DNA of 64,000 bases, taken from Candidatus Thiodiazotropha sp. (ex Epidulcina cf. delphinae). GTDB lineage: Bacteria; Pseudomonadota; Gammaproteobacteria; Chromatiales; Chromatiaceae. The notes beneath the pieces were generated by a model that ran no database searches, was not told the DNA's origin, and worked only from the letters and a program-made list of their open reading frames with translations. Shown one piece after another: positions 9,289-18,084 of this stretch; within the stretch, counting starts at the first letter, position 1, and the number at the start of each line of letters is the position of its first letter. Made by a program: the position numbers and the translations under genes. The stretch spans positions 40,116 to 104,115 of the forward strand of contig JAHXHS010000017.1 of the NCBI GenBank assembly GCA_025656455.1. Reading direction: 5' to 3'.

Positions 9289-9420
9289 ATGATTTCCAAT
9301 CCTGCCATGATAGATAAGCGGGAGCGTAGACTGAGTCTGATTGACTATATGGCCATCGTTGCCGGGATCATCAACCTATTGGTGATCGGTTCTATCTTTG
9401 GCTACTGGTTTATGCAGTAA
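9289..9420 (+). CDS. 43-residue single-span membrane protein
   Basis: The ATG lies three bases after the stop of the cupredoxin-like gene, and the ORF encodes a charged N-terminus (MIDKRERR) followed by one hydrophobic helix (about residues 20-41) ending in FMQ. Tight spacing within the operon and the clean topology support it being real. It is the third tiny membrane protein of this cluster. No family was recognised. Confidence 0.6.
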   Translation: MISNPAMIDKRERRLSLIDYMAIVAGIINLLVIGSIFGYWFMQ

Positions 9421-9433
9421 CCCGACCCAAACG

Positions 9434-9453
9434 GGGTGGGCTGATACCCACCC
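9434..9453 (+). terminator. Intercistronic hairpin without U-tract
   Basis: GGGTGGG and CCCACCC form a 7-bp stem with a 6-base loop between the 43-residue protein and the UspA gene. There is no U-run, so it is more likely a transcript-processing or attenuation structure than a true terminator. Confidence 0.4.
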
Positions 9454-9479
9454 TGGACTGATCGAGAGAGGCATCTACC

Positions 9480-11696
9480 TTGAGCGTACAGGTTCATACA
9501 GAGAAGCAAGCGTCCGATTCACTTCCCGCCTATGAATCGATTCTATTGGCGGTAGACTCCTCCGATCACGCCAATCGAGGTGTTATTGAAGCCGTGGAGC
9601 TGGCCAACCAGTTCGGCAGTCGGCTCACAGCCGCTCATGTTTATGCAGCCAAACTGCACGATCTACGTTTCCGTCAAATGGAGGGCGGGCTGCCGGAGCA
9701 GTTTCGTGAAGAGCAGGAACTGGAACGTCAACGGGATGTGCACGACGATTTGATCACCCGTGGGCTCTCCATTATTACTGACTCTTATCTGGATCAGGTG
9801 GATCGTGTGGCTGAAGACGATTCCATTGCTGTTGCCAGGCGCTCCCTGGAAGGGAAAAACTACCGTGAATTGGTGAACGAAGCCAACAGTGGGAATTATG
9901 ATCTGCTGGTGATGGGCGCCTTAGGTTTGGGTGCAGTGAAGGGAAGCCGTATCGGTACAGTCTGTCAGCGGGTTTCGCGTCGCTCTCGGATAGACACCCT
10001 GGTTATCAAAAATCCCAACCAATCACTAAAGGAAGGACCGATTGTGGTCGGGATTGATGGTTCAGCCAAAGCCTACGGCGGACTGTTAACGGCGCTTTCT
10101 ATGGCTAAGACCTGGGGTGTGGCGGTGAAGGTGGTTTCCGCCTTTGATCCCTATTATCATTATGTCGCCTTCAATCGCATAGCCGGTGTTTTGTCGGAAC
10201 AGGCGGGGCAGGTGTTTAAGTTTAAAGAACAGGAAAAACTTCATGAAGAGATCATTGATTCCGGATTGGCAAAGATCTATCAGGGACATTTATCTGTAGC
10301 CCAATCGATTGCCAATGATCAAGGGATGGCGATTGAGACAGTGCTCCTCGACGGTAAGCCTCATGAAGTGATTAATCGTTACCTGCTGGGTGTCAAGCCA
10401 TCACTGTTGGTGTTGGGCGCCACGGGTATCCATGCAGACAGTGAGTTGGATATTGGTGGCAATAGCGAGTACCTGCTGAATGATGTGGCGTGTGCCGTGT
10501 TGCTGAGTCAGCGTGAGCATCAACCTCAGATCGATCGTCTCGCTTCGGTGTCTATTTCCTGGACCCATCAAGCGGAAGCACGCATGGAGCGTGTTCCCTC
10601 ATTCGTTCGCGGTATGGCGCGCATGGCCATTCTACGTTATGCCCAGGAGAAGGGGCATACGGTAATCACTGAAAGTATTGTGGAAGAGGCCACGGCGCAA
10701 CTCATGCCCGGCCATGCGGAACAGGCAATGACTGAGATCGTTGAGGCCTATGATCGGGGTGAGTTAAAGCAAAAACATGATGCTGAAGCAGCCATGCGTT
10801 GGAGTGAGGCGGCAACAAGATTATTACTTAGCATCGATGATCTCAGTCTACGCGGTAATCTCAGTATGCGAGCTGAGAAAAAGGCCCGTACCGCTGGTAA
10901 GTGCGAGGTTGAAGCGGAACATATACAAAGTTTTATTGATGATCATAGCGTTTCAGGGGAGGCGTCTGTTGTAACGACCCAATCATCCAAATTCCCCCCG
11001 GATGAAAAGGACGTCTCCCCGCCTGACTTCGCTTGGCAGGCCTCCGCGCTGGCGCGCCTGATGCGTGTGCCTGAAGGTTTTATGCGTGATAGCTCCAAAC
11101 AACGCATCGAAGCCTATGCCAAAAAACAGGGTGTTTCCGAGATCAGCCTCGTTGTGGCTGAGGCGGGCCTGTCCGAGGCCCGCAAAGCCATGCAAAGTAC
11201 GATGCAGAATAATCAACAGACCTTGTCGTCCGGTGAAGAGACGAGCAGCGACTGTCCTTTTGCCAATTTAGGTAAGAGCACAACCACACCCAGGCAAACA
11301 GCATCAACCGATTTTAATTGGCAGGCTGCAGCTTTAGCCCGTCTTATGCGTGTTCCAGAGGGATTCATGCGTGAGCTTACACGTCAACGCATTGAGACCT
11401 ATGCGGATAAAAAGGGTACTAACGAGATCTCTCTAGCACTGGTAGAAGAGAAATATGCTGAATGGTCAGCCGGATCAACAAAGCAGACACACAGTATGGA
11501 GTGGGATAAGGAATCTATGGCGCGTATGCAAAGGATTCCCGATGTGGTCCGCGGCATGGTGATGGTGGAGGTGGAACGTTGTGCCCGGGAAATCGGCCTG
11601 GAAGTCATCACCAGGGAGGCGGTGGAAAGGGCCAGTGAGAGTTGGCAGATGGGTAGCGGTTTTCACTCCGAGTCCAATCCGGATCAGTATCAATGA
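9480..11696 (+). CDS. Tandem UspA protein with four PCP_red-like domains
   Basis: 738 residues starting at TTG (9480) after a GAGAGG ribosome site. Two universal-stress-protein domains occupy about residues 18-155 and 165-325, with nucleotide-binding-like MGALGLG and LGATGIH loops. Then come four copies of a roughly 50-residue motif starting W-x-x-[EQ]A and containing RVP..[FV].R, at about 360, 516, 611 and 672. This resembles PCP_red, the C-terminal domain of light-independent protochlorophyllide reductase subunit B (BchB/ChlB). No chlorophyll genes are present. The next gene overlaps by 4 bases (ATGA). I infer a cytoplasmic tetrapyrrole- or metallocofactor-handling role; the exact function is unknown. 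Confidence 0.8.
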   Translation: MSVQVHTEKQASDSLPAYESILLAVDSSDHANRGVIEAVELANQFGSRLTAAHVYAAKLHDLRFRQMEGGLPEQFREEQELERQRDVHDDLITRGLSIITDSYLDQVDRVAEDDSIAVARRSLEGKNYRELVNEANSGNYDLLVMGALGLGAVKGSRIGTVCQRVSRRSRIDTLVIKNPNQSLKEGPIVVGIDGSAKAYGGLLTALSMAKTWGVAVKVVSAFDPYYHYVAFNRIAGVLSEQAGQVFKFKEQEKLHEEIIDSGLAKIYQGHLSVAQSIANDQGMAIETVLLDGKPHEVINRYLLGVKPSLLVLGATGIHADSELDIGGNSEYLLNDVACAVLLSQREHQPQIDRLASVSISWTHQAEARMERVPSFVRGMARMAILRYAQEKGHTVITESIVEEATAQLMPGHAEQAMTEIVEAYDRGELKQKHDAEAAMRWSEAATRLLLSIDDLSLRGNLSMRAEKKARTAGKCEVEAEHIQSFIDDHSVSGEASVVTTQSSKFPPDEKDVSPPDFAWQASALARLMRVPEGFMRDSSKQRIEAYAKKQGVSEISLVVAEAGLSEARKAMQSTMQNNQQTLSSGEETSSDCPFANLGKSTTTPRQTASTDFNWQAAALARLMRVPEGFMRELTRQRIETYADKKGTNEISLALVEEKYAEWSAGSTKQTHSMEWDKESMARMQRIPDVVRGMVMVEVERCAREIGLEVITREAVERASESWQMGSGFHSESNPDQYQ

Positions 11697-13729
11697 GTGG
11701 TAGCGATCTGTTTCTGCTGGCCGTTAACCTCACCCGTCGATGTAACCTCGCTTGCTCACACTGCTATATGGATGCCGATACACGCCAGGGTGGTGGAAGT
11801 GATGAACTGTGTACGGATGAGGTCGGGCAATTACTCAATGAGATTGCCGCACGCAGTAATGAAACCATGGTGGTTTTAACCGGCGGTGAACCGCTGTTGC
11901 GCAGAGATCTGGAACAACTGGTTGCTCATGGCAGTGGATTGGGACTCTCGATGGTCATAGGCACCAATGGTGTGCTGCTCAATGAAGATCGGGTCACGAC
12001 ACTGAAACAGGCGGGCGTCATGGGGATAGGGATCAGCCTGGACTCTCTGGACCCTCAAAGTCACGATACCTTTCGTGGCTGTCCGGGTAGTTGGGATAAG
12101 ACCCTTGCCGGTATGGATCACTGTCGTAAGCATAATCTCCCGTTTCAGGTCCACTTCTCAGTCACAGAACAGAATGCCCATGAAGTTGAGTCGATGATCG
12201 ACTTTGCCAAAGCGGTGGGCGCACATGTACTGAACATCTTTTTTCTGGTGTGTACCGGCCGGGGAGAGTCCATGTCGGATATTACGCCTGCCCGTTATGA
12301 ACAGGTGTTATCGCAATTGGTGCAGGCTCAGGAACAGACAACAGACCTGATTGTGCGTGCCCGTTGCGCACCTCATTTCAAGCGGGTGGCCTACCAGGCG
12401 AATCCCGAATCCACAATGACCCGGGCTCAGGGGTATGAGGGTGGTGGTTGTCTGGCGGGTATCCACTATTGCCGGATCACTCCGGAAGGTGGTGTGACGG
12501 CCTGTCCCTATATCCCGGATGAAGCGGGCTCGATCCGAGAGCACGCCTTCTGGGACATATGGGATCAAACGCCAACTTTTGAACTTCTGCGCCATCCTGA
12601 ACTTCAGGGTAAGTGTGGCAAGTGCGAATTTCAGAAGCTGTGCGGCGGCTGTCGGGCACGGTCTCTTGCGATGGGCGGCACGCTCATGGATGCTGATCCC
12701 TGGTGCGGTCATTATCCTTCCGGACGACCGGTTATCGAACCGTTGAGCGACAACCCCGATACGCTGGTGATCTGGAGTCCGGAGGCCGAACAGCGCCTGT
12801 CACGTGTGCCAGGTTTTCTGCGCAAAATGGTACGAAAACGCGCCGAGTCCTATGTCAGAGAGTTGGGCGAGAGCGTGATCACCACTGAGCATATGGCGAC
12901 CTTGGCTGCGAAACGATTTGGTGACGAATTTCCGGGTAACCGACCTGCCTCTATGCAGGATACCCCAACAGATCAATCAGCGGAGTTTTCCAGCAGCGGT
13001 CTTGCCTGGACCAAGGAAGCCAGAGCCTACCTCGATGAACTACCGGGTTTTCTGCGGGAAGGCGTCTTCGCCGTCGCTGAGAATGTTGCACGAAGCGAAG
13101 GACGCCTGGAAGTGAATATCAAACTCCTGCAGCGCTTGGAGGAAGAGGATACACCAGGTCGTAAACTCCCCTGGGAATCAGATGCTGAAGCGCTATTGAC
13201 AAACAGCCTGGCCGATCGTCCGCCTCAGGTTCTGATGTTTGTACAGCCGACCATGGAGGCTGCTGCCGAGCGTGAGGCAAAACGCCGTGATGCCATTGTT
13301 GTTTCTGTAGAGGATGTGGAGAAAATCGTACAGACCGGTGTTGCTGGTGTTGAGTGGGAGCATGATGCACTCAAGCGTGTGGAATCAGCGCCGGACTTTG
13401 TTCGTGCGGGCATCAAAAAGGCCGCTGAATTCGGTGCGCGTCGCGAGGGATTGGCGTGTATCACCTCCGAGGATCTGACCCGTTTTCGTAACCAGGCGAT
13501 GATGAAAGCAGTACGCCGTATGAAGGGTTTTGGCATGCGGGAACTGAATTTCGATGCCTTTGCCATTGCCAGAGAGAGAGTGCCCCGTCTGAAACAGAAC
13601 GTACAGGCAGAGAAGCGTTTTGCCGAGATCCGGCACTATGTGGAATCCAAACAGGATCCCGACGGCGGCGGCCTCGGTCTGTTAGACCGGGAAATGCTCG
13701 AAAAGATGAAGACGGAGTTGGAGCAATAA
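11693..13729 (+). CDS. SPASM radical SAM protein with three PCP_red-like domains
   Basis: 678 residues. A radical SAM core starts at once, with the CxxxCxxC cluster at C17, C21 and C24 and GGEPLLR after it. A SPASM-type cysteine set follows (about 253-336, including CGKCEFQKLCGGC and a late PWCGHYP). This architecture is that of NirJ/AhbD-type enzymes, which modify haem side chains, and of peptide-modifying enzymes. Three PCP_red-like domains start near 361, 437 and 553, giving an unusual fusion. Overlaps its neighbours at both ends (ATGA, TAATG). Context with a protoporphyrinogen-oxidase-like gene favours tetrapyrrole modification (inference). Confidence 0.82.
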   Translation: MSGSDLFLLAVNLTRRCNLACSHCYMDADTRQGGGSDELCTDEVGQLLNEIAARSNETMVVLTGGEPLLRRDLEQLVAHGSGLGLSMVIGTNGVLLNEDRVTTLKQAGVMGIGISLDSLDPQSHDTFRGCPGSWDKTLAGMDHCRKHNLPFQVHFSVTEQNAHEVESMIDFAKAVGAHVLNIFFLVCTGRGESMSDITPARYEQVLSQLVQAQEQTTDLIVRARCAPHFKRVAYQANPESTMTRAQGYEGGGCLAGIHYCRITPEGGVTACPYIPDEAGSIREHAFWDIWDQTPTFELLRHPELQGKCGKCEFQKLCGGCRARSLAMGGTLMDADPWCGHYPSGRPVIEPLSDNPDTLVIWSPEAEQRLSRVPGFLRKMVRKRAESYVRELGESVITTEHMATLAAKRFGDEFPGNRPASMQDTPTDQSAEFSSSGLAWTKEARAYLDELPGFLREGVFAVAENVARSEGRLEVNIKLLQRLEEEDTPGRKLPWESDAEALLTNSLADRPPQVLMFVQPTMEAAAEREAKRRDAIVVSVEDVEKIVQTGVAGVEWEHDALKRVESAPDFVRAGIKKAAEFGARREGLACITSEDLTRFRNQAMMKAVRRMKGFGMRELNFDAFAIARERVPRLKQNVQAEKRFAEIRHYVESKQDPDGGGLGLLDREMLEKMKTELEQ

Positions 13730-15165
13730 TGACAGAGACCTCCGTACTGATCATCGGTGGCGGTATTTCCGGCCTCTCAACGGCCTGGTGGCTTGCACAA
13801 CAGGGGATCTCTGTGGAAGTCTGGGAGGCGGATGATCTACCCGGGGGGAAAATCCGCACCACCAGTGAAGCGGGCTATACCACGGAACGGGCTGCCGGAT
13901 TGCTGGTCAATTTCAGAAATGAAATCGATCAGATGATTCAGCAGGCCGGTCTGTCGTACAGCAAACGACTGCGTGATGAGACACTTAACCGCTATGTGGT
14001 GCATAACAGCGAGTTGACCCAGGTGCCTATGCTGATGCCGGCGCTGCTTGCCTCGCCACTCTGGAGTCTCTCCGCCAAGTTTCGCTTGATGACGGAAATT
14101 ATGATTCCGAGGAGCCATCAGGAGGATGAGACTGTCTCTGCTTTCATAAAACGCCGCCTGGGCCGGGAAATTCTCGATACCGCCATTGATCCCTTCGTTT
14201 CGGGCACCCTGGCATCTGATCCGGACCTGGCGGAGGCCCGTTCAGTGCTGCCACGGCTCAAGGCGTTGGAAAAGCGCTACGGCAGCCTTACCATGGGCAT
14301 GCTGATCAATCGTGTTTTGAAGCGTCGTAGAGCGAACAAGGCGGAGACCTTCTCGTTTTCCGGGGGAATGTCTGAACTCATTCATGCATTGGCTGATACA
14401 CCGGGTGTAACACTGCGATGTGGCATGCAGGTCGAATCGTTAATGAAAAATCAGGACTACTGGCAGGTAACAGCCTGCAATGCGGGGATTCAGCATCAGA
14501 TTTCCGTGCCTCACCTGGTGATGAGTACCCCGGCGGATATCGCTTCCGGTCTGTTAAAAACGATCGATGAATCCCTGAGTCGGTTGCTGTCGGAAATTGA
14601 GTATGTACCCATTGCCGTGTTGCACCTTGGCATTGAAAGCAGCAGGATCAACCACCCACTGGACGGCACAGGATTCCTCGTTTCCCGCAATAACAGACTG
14701 AATTTCAACGGCAACCTGTGGATGAGTCGCCTGTTCCCGGAGAGAGCACCGAGCCAGAATACGCTGTTGACCACCTATCTGGGCGGGGTTCGCCATCCTG
14801 AACAGATCGACAAAAGCGATGAACAGTTAACAGCGCAAGTCTTGTCCGGATTGAAACCACTGTTTGGGATAAATGGCTCGGAAAACTACATCAGGATTGA
14901 CCGGCACGAGAAGGGTTTGCCGCTCTATCACGGTCAATATCAGGCACGCCTGGAGAAGATTGAGAGCCGGTTAAAGCGGTTGCCGGGTCTTCACCTCAAT
15001 GCCAACTACCAAAACGGTGTATCGGTGAGGGAACGCATATTTCAAGGTCATCGGCTAGCGCAGACGATAGCTGTTACACTGAAACCTGGAGAGCGAGACC
15101 TGCGACAGGAACAGCCGTTTGTTCTGGCACACTACCAGGCAGTGATGAATAGTGAGCACAGTTAA
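13729..15165 (+). CDS. HemY-like FAD-dependent protoporphyrinogen oxidase family protein
   Basis: 478 residues with an N-terminal dinucleotide-binding motif (VLIIGGGISGLSTAWWLA, then a DLPGGKIRT flavin loop), typical of the HemY/phytoene-desaturase amine-oxidase superfamily. The length and the C-terminal NYQNGVSVRE region fit the HemY type of protoporphyrinogen IX oxidase. Its start codon overlaps the radical SAM stop. It may serve general haem synthesis, but its placement suggests oxidation of a porphyrin intermediate for this specific system. Other amine-oxidase-superfamily substrates cannot be excluded. Confidence 0.8.
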   Translation: MTETSVLIIGGGISGLSTAWWLAQQGISVEVWEADDLPGGKIRTTSEAGYTTERAAGLLVNFRNEIDQMIQQAGLSYSKRLRDETLNRYVVHNSELTQVPMLMPALLASPLWSLSAKFRLMTEIMIPRSHQEDETVSAFIKRRLGREILDTAIDPFVSGTLASDPDLAEARSVLPRLKALEKRYGSLTMGMLINRVLKRRRANKAETFSFSGGMSELIHALADTPGVTLRCGMQVESLMKNQDYWQVTACNAGIQHQISVPHLVMSTPADIASGLLKTIDESLSRLLSEIEYVPIAVLHLGIESSRINHPLDGTGFLVSRNNRLNFNGNLWMSRLFPERAPSQNTLLTTYLGGVRHPEQIDKSDEQLTAQVLSGLKPLFGINGSENYIRIDRHEKGLPLYHGQYQARLEKIESRLKRLPGLHLNANYQNGVSVRERIFQGHRLAQTIAVTLKPGERDLRQEQPFVLAHYQAVMNSEHS

Positions 15166-15481
15166 TCTGCAGGCAGAGGAAAAAACACCGTTTCAGCCGT
15201 TAAGGTTGATTCTGGTTATCCTGTTGATACTATTGTTAATTTCCATAGCGGCACAGTGGTATGGCAAGCATGTCACCATGCCAAGATATTGTCAGTATCC
15301 GGGCGATGTCATTGGGCGTGTCGAACAGGTGCTGAATGAGAAACAACCCGCAGGCGACGGAGACCGAAAACCCTATATCATTGCCGCCAGGCTGATGTTT
15401 CTGGTGCCTCGTCAAGGCAATGAGAGCCTGGGTGACTATATCGAGAGATTACAGCAATATATCGACAAACAATGCCGATAA
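15152..15481 (+). CDS. Small single-span membrane protein
   Basis: 109 residues from a GTG at 15152 that overlaps the end of the HemY-like gene by 14 bases. One transmembrane helix (about residues 18-38) is followed by a small periplasmic domain with two cysteines (RYCQYPGD and a final QCR) that could form a disulfide. It overlaps the sensor kinase start by 10 bases. The family was not recognised; the overlaps on both sides argue that it is translated. Confidence 0.65.
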   Translation: MSTVNLQAEEKTPFQPLRLILVILLILLLISIAAQWYGKHVTMPRYCQYPGDVIGRVEQVLNEKQPAGDGDRKPYIIAARLMFLVPRQGNESLGDYIERLQQYIDKQCR

Positions 15482-18084
15482 CACACCCGCCACCACCGGT
15501 CACCCGTCTGGGAACACTGAAAGGATTCATGACTATTTTCATACCCATGTGCCTGGTGTTGATGATTATCGGTATCATGCATTACTACACCTTTTATACC
15601 ACTGAACGCTCTTCGATTGAGTCGAGTGAGCTGCTCAATGTCGACCTGGCCAAGCGGATGATCGAGAAGGATATCGCCGATGTGGTCAGCGATTTACTGT
15701 TTCTCGCGGAGCACATTGAACGCCGGGGCCTGCCCGAAGCGCTACCCTGGGCCAGAGAACAAAGGATCGCTGAAGAGTTCAAGGTATTTGCAAAAAATAA
15801 AGGACTCTACGATCAGATACGCTATATCGATAAGACAGGGGTGGAGGTCGTACGGATTAACTACTTGCCTGGTGAGAGTCAGGTGGTTCCTGAGTCGAAG
15901 CTGCAGAATAAAGCAAACCGTTACTATTTTAAGGAAGCGCTGGCTTTAGACAGAGGCCGCATCTACCTCTCGCCATTCGATTTGAACATGGAAGAGGGAG
16001 AAATCGAGTTTCCATTAAAGCCTGTAATCCGATTTGGCGCACCTGTATTCGACAGTCAGGGCGAGAAACGTGGGATTGTATTGTTGAACTATTTAGGTGA
16101 TCGCCTGATTCAAAACTTTACTCAGGCCGCAGCCAATATTGCCGATCATATCGAACTGGTGAACAATGGCGGCTATTGGCTGAGTAGTCCAAGAGATGAA
16201 GATGAGTGGGGTTTCATGCTGGGTCATGACGCCCGTTTTCAAGTTGGCAATGCCTATGAATGGCTGAAAATCACTGCCGGTGACAAAGGTCAGATACAGA
16301 CCGACAATGGCCTGTTTACTTATACGACCATACGTCCGCGGATTGCGGCCATGTCTGCCAAATTATCAGGCAGGAGGAGTTTAGTCACAGATGACAAGCC
16401 CAGTAACTACTGGAAAATCATATCCCGTATCTCGTCACGTGAACTCTCCGCGACATTGCCATTTTTTATACAGAATCACTCTGCGCTCTATCTTGCCATG
16501 CTGGTATTGGTTGCAGGAGCGGCATGGCTGCTGGCCTATTCACAGCAACATCGCCGTGCGGCAATGGCGCAGAGAGACTATGAACAACGCTTCAGATATA
16601 CCCTTGAGAATATTGAGTTGGCGGCCGTGACACTCAACCTCAAGGGAGACGTGACATTCTGTAATGACTATTTTCTCAAGATATCAGGATGGAATAAAAA
16701 CGAAGTCATCGGTCGAAACTGGTTACGGCAATTTGTTCCCGATGAACTGGCTGATGAGATCGGTGTAATAATCGAAAAAATGGGGGATCCTGATAGCTTT
16801 CCGCTGCGTTATGAGAATAAAGTAAAGGTAAAGAGCGATGGACTGCGTTTAATCGCATGGAATAATACACTCTCCTATGATGCTGATGGCAATGTAATTG
16901 GTGTTACTGGCATTGGTGAAGATATTACCGACAAGCGTAAGGCCGAAACGGATTTGTTGAAGCTATACCAGGCCGTGGAGCAGAGTCCGAGTGCGGTTAT
17001 CATTACTAATGGCAAAGGTCTTATAGAGTATGTAAACCCAAAGTTTACCAAAGTTTCCGGTTATGAATCACAAGAGGTGCTAGGGCGAAATCCACGTTTT
17101 CTGAAATCAGGTGAGACCAGCCAGGAAGAGTATAAGAATTTATGGAATACGGTATTGGAAGGAGGTGAGTGGCGTGGGGAATTCCATAACCGGAGAAAAA
17201 ACGGAGAACTCTACTGGGAAGGTGCGGTTATTTCGGCAATAAGAAATGCAGAGGGCAAAATAACCCACTTCCTGGCAGTTAAGGAGGATATTACTGTGCG
17301 TAAGCGACTTGAAGCAGAGGTAGAGCAACAAAACAGGGATCTGGCGCGTTCTGAAACCCTGGCAGCCATGGGCAGGATGGCGAGCATGATCGCCCATGAT
17401 CTTCGCAATCCCCTCTCATCGGTAAAAATGATCCTTCAGATCCTGGGTAAGCAGTTGGATATGGAGGTCGACGCTGAAGTGAAAGGACTATGCAATGCCT
17501 CACTTGAGCAGATCCGCTATATGGAAGAGATTCTGTCGGATATGCTCACCTATTCCCGGCCGGATGCACTGAAACTGGAATGGCTTACCATCGATAAGAT
17601 CATCGATATGTCTATCAGTCTGTCTCAGCGCAGAATTGATGAATACAAGATTAAGCTGATCACCAATTATCATCCGGGTTTGCCTACCTTGCATGCCGAC
17701 GCAACAAAGCTGAGACAAGTATTCTCCAATCTGATATCGAACGCAGCCCAGGCTACTGAATGCAGCAGTGAACCGATGGTGGTTATCGATGTGATGTTGG
17801 AGCTGGGTACGGAGGGCACAGCGATCCGGATTGAAATCTGTGATAACGGTTGCGGCATCAGTGAAGAAGAGAGGGAGAAGATTTTCGAGCCGTTTTATAC
17901 CACCCGTGCAAAAGGTACGGGTCTTGGTCTGGCGATCGTCAAACGTATTCTTGACCAGCATCAGGCAAATATATCTGTAACACAAAACATACCTTCAGGA
18001 AGTTGTATCACCGTTGTGATACCTGTCAGGCGCCAAATTGAAATGGAGGATAATGCTATGGCAATTCAGGAGAGCGTCTCATGA
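15472..18084 (+). CDS. Membrane sensor histidine kinase with extracytoplasmic sensor and two PAS domains
   Basis: 870 residues. Transmembrane helices near residues 18-40 and 338-358 flank a periplasmic dCache-like sensor with FxEAL and IYLSPFDLN motifs. Two PAS domains follow (about 370-490 and 495-615), then HisKA with phosphoacceptor H642 in IAHDLRNPL, and an HATPase_c domain with a GTGLGLAIVKRIL G-box. The neighbouring gene, overlapped by 4 bases, encodes a sigma-54 response regulator, so the two form a two-component pair. The signal is unknown; PAS domains may bind haem or flavin and sense redox or oxygen. Confidence 0.9.
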   Translation: MPITHPPPPVTRLGTLKGFMTIFIPMCLVLMIIGIMHYYTFYTTERSSIESSELLNVDLAKRMIEKDIADVVSDLLFLAEHIERRGLPEALPWAREQRIAEEFKVFAKNKGLYDQIRYIDKTGVEVVRINYLPGESQVVPESKLQNKANRYYFKEALALDRGRIYLSPFDLNMEEGEIEFPLKPVIRFGAPVFDSQGEKRGIVLLNYLGDRLIQNFTQAAANIADHIELVNNGGYWLSSPRDEDEWGFMLGHDARFQVGNAYEWLKITAGDKGQIQTDNGLFTYTTIRPRIAAMSAKLSGRRSLVTDDKPSNYWKIISRISSRELSATLPFFIQNHSALYLAMLVLVAGAAWLLAYSQQHRRAAMAQRDYEQRFRYTLENIELAAVTLNLKGDVTFCNDYFLKISGWNKNEVIGRNWLRQFVPDELADEIGVIIEKMGDPDSFPLRYENKVKVKSDGLRLIAWNNTLSYDADGNVIGVTGIGEDITDKRKAETDLLKLYQAVEQSPSAVIITNGKGLIEYVNPKFTKVSGYESQEVLGRNPRFLKSGETSQEEYKNLWNTVLEGGEWRGEFHNRRKNGELYWEGAVISAIRNAEGKITHFLAVKEDITVRKRLEAEVEQQNRDLARSETLAAMGRMASMIAHDLRNPLSSVKMILQILGKQLDMEVDAEVKGLCNASLEQIRYMEEILSDMLTYSRPDALKLEWLTIDKIIDMSISLSQRRIDEYKIKLITNYHPGLPTLHADATKLRQVFSNLISNAAQATECSSEPMVVIDVMLELGTEGTAIRIEICDNGCGISEEEREKIFEPFYTTRAKGTGLGLAIVKRILDQHQANISVTQNIPSGSCITVVIPVRRQIEMEDNAMAIQESVS

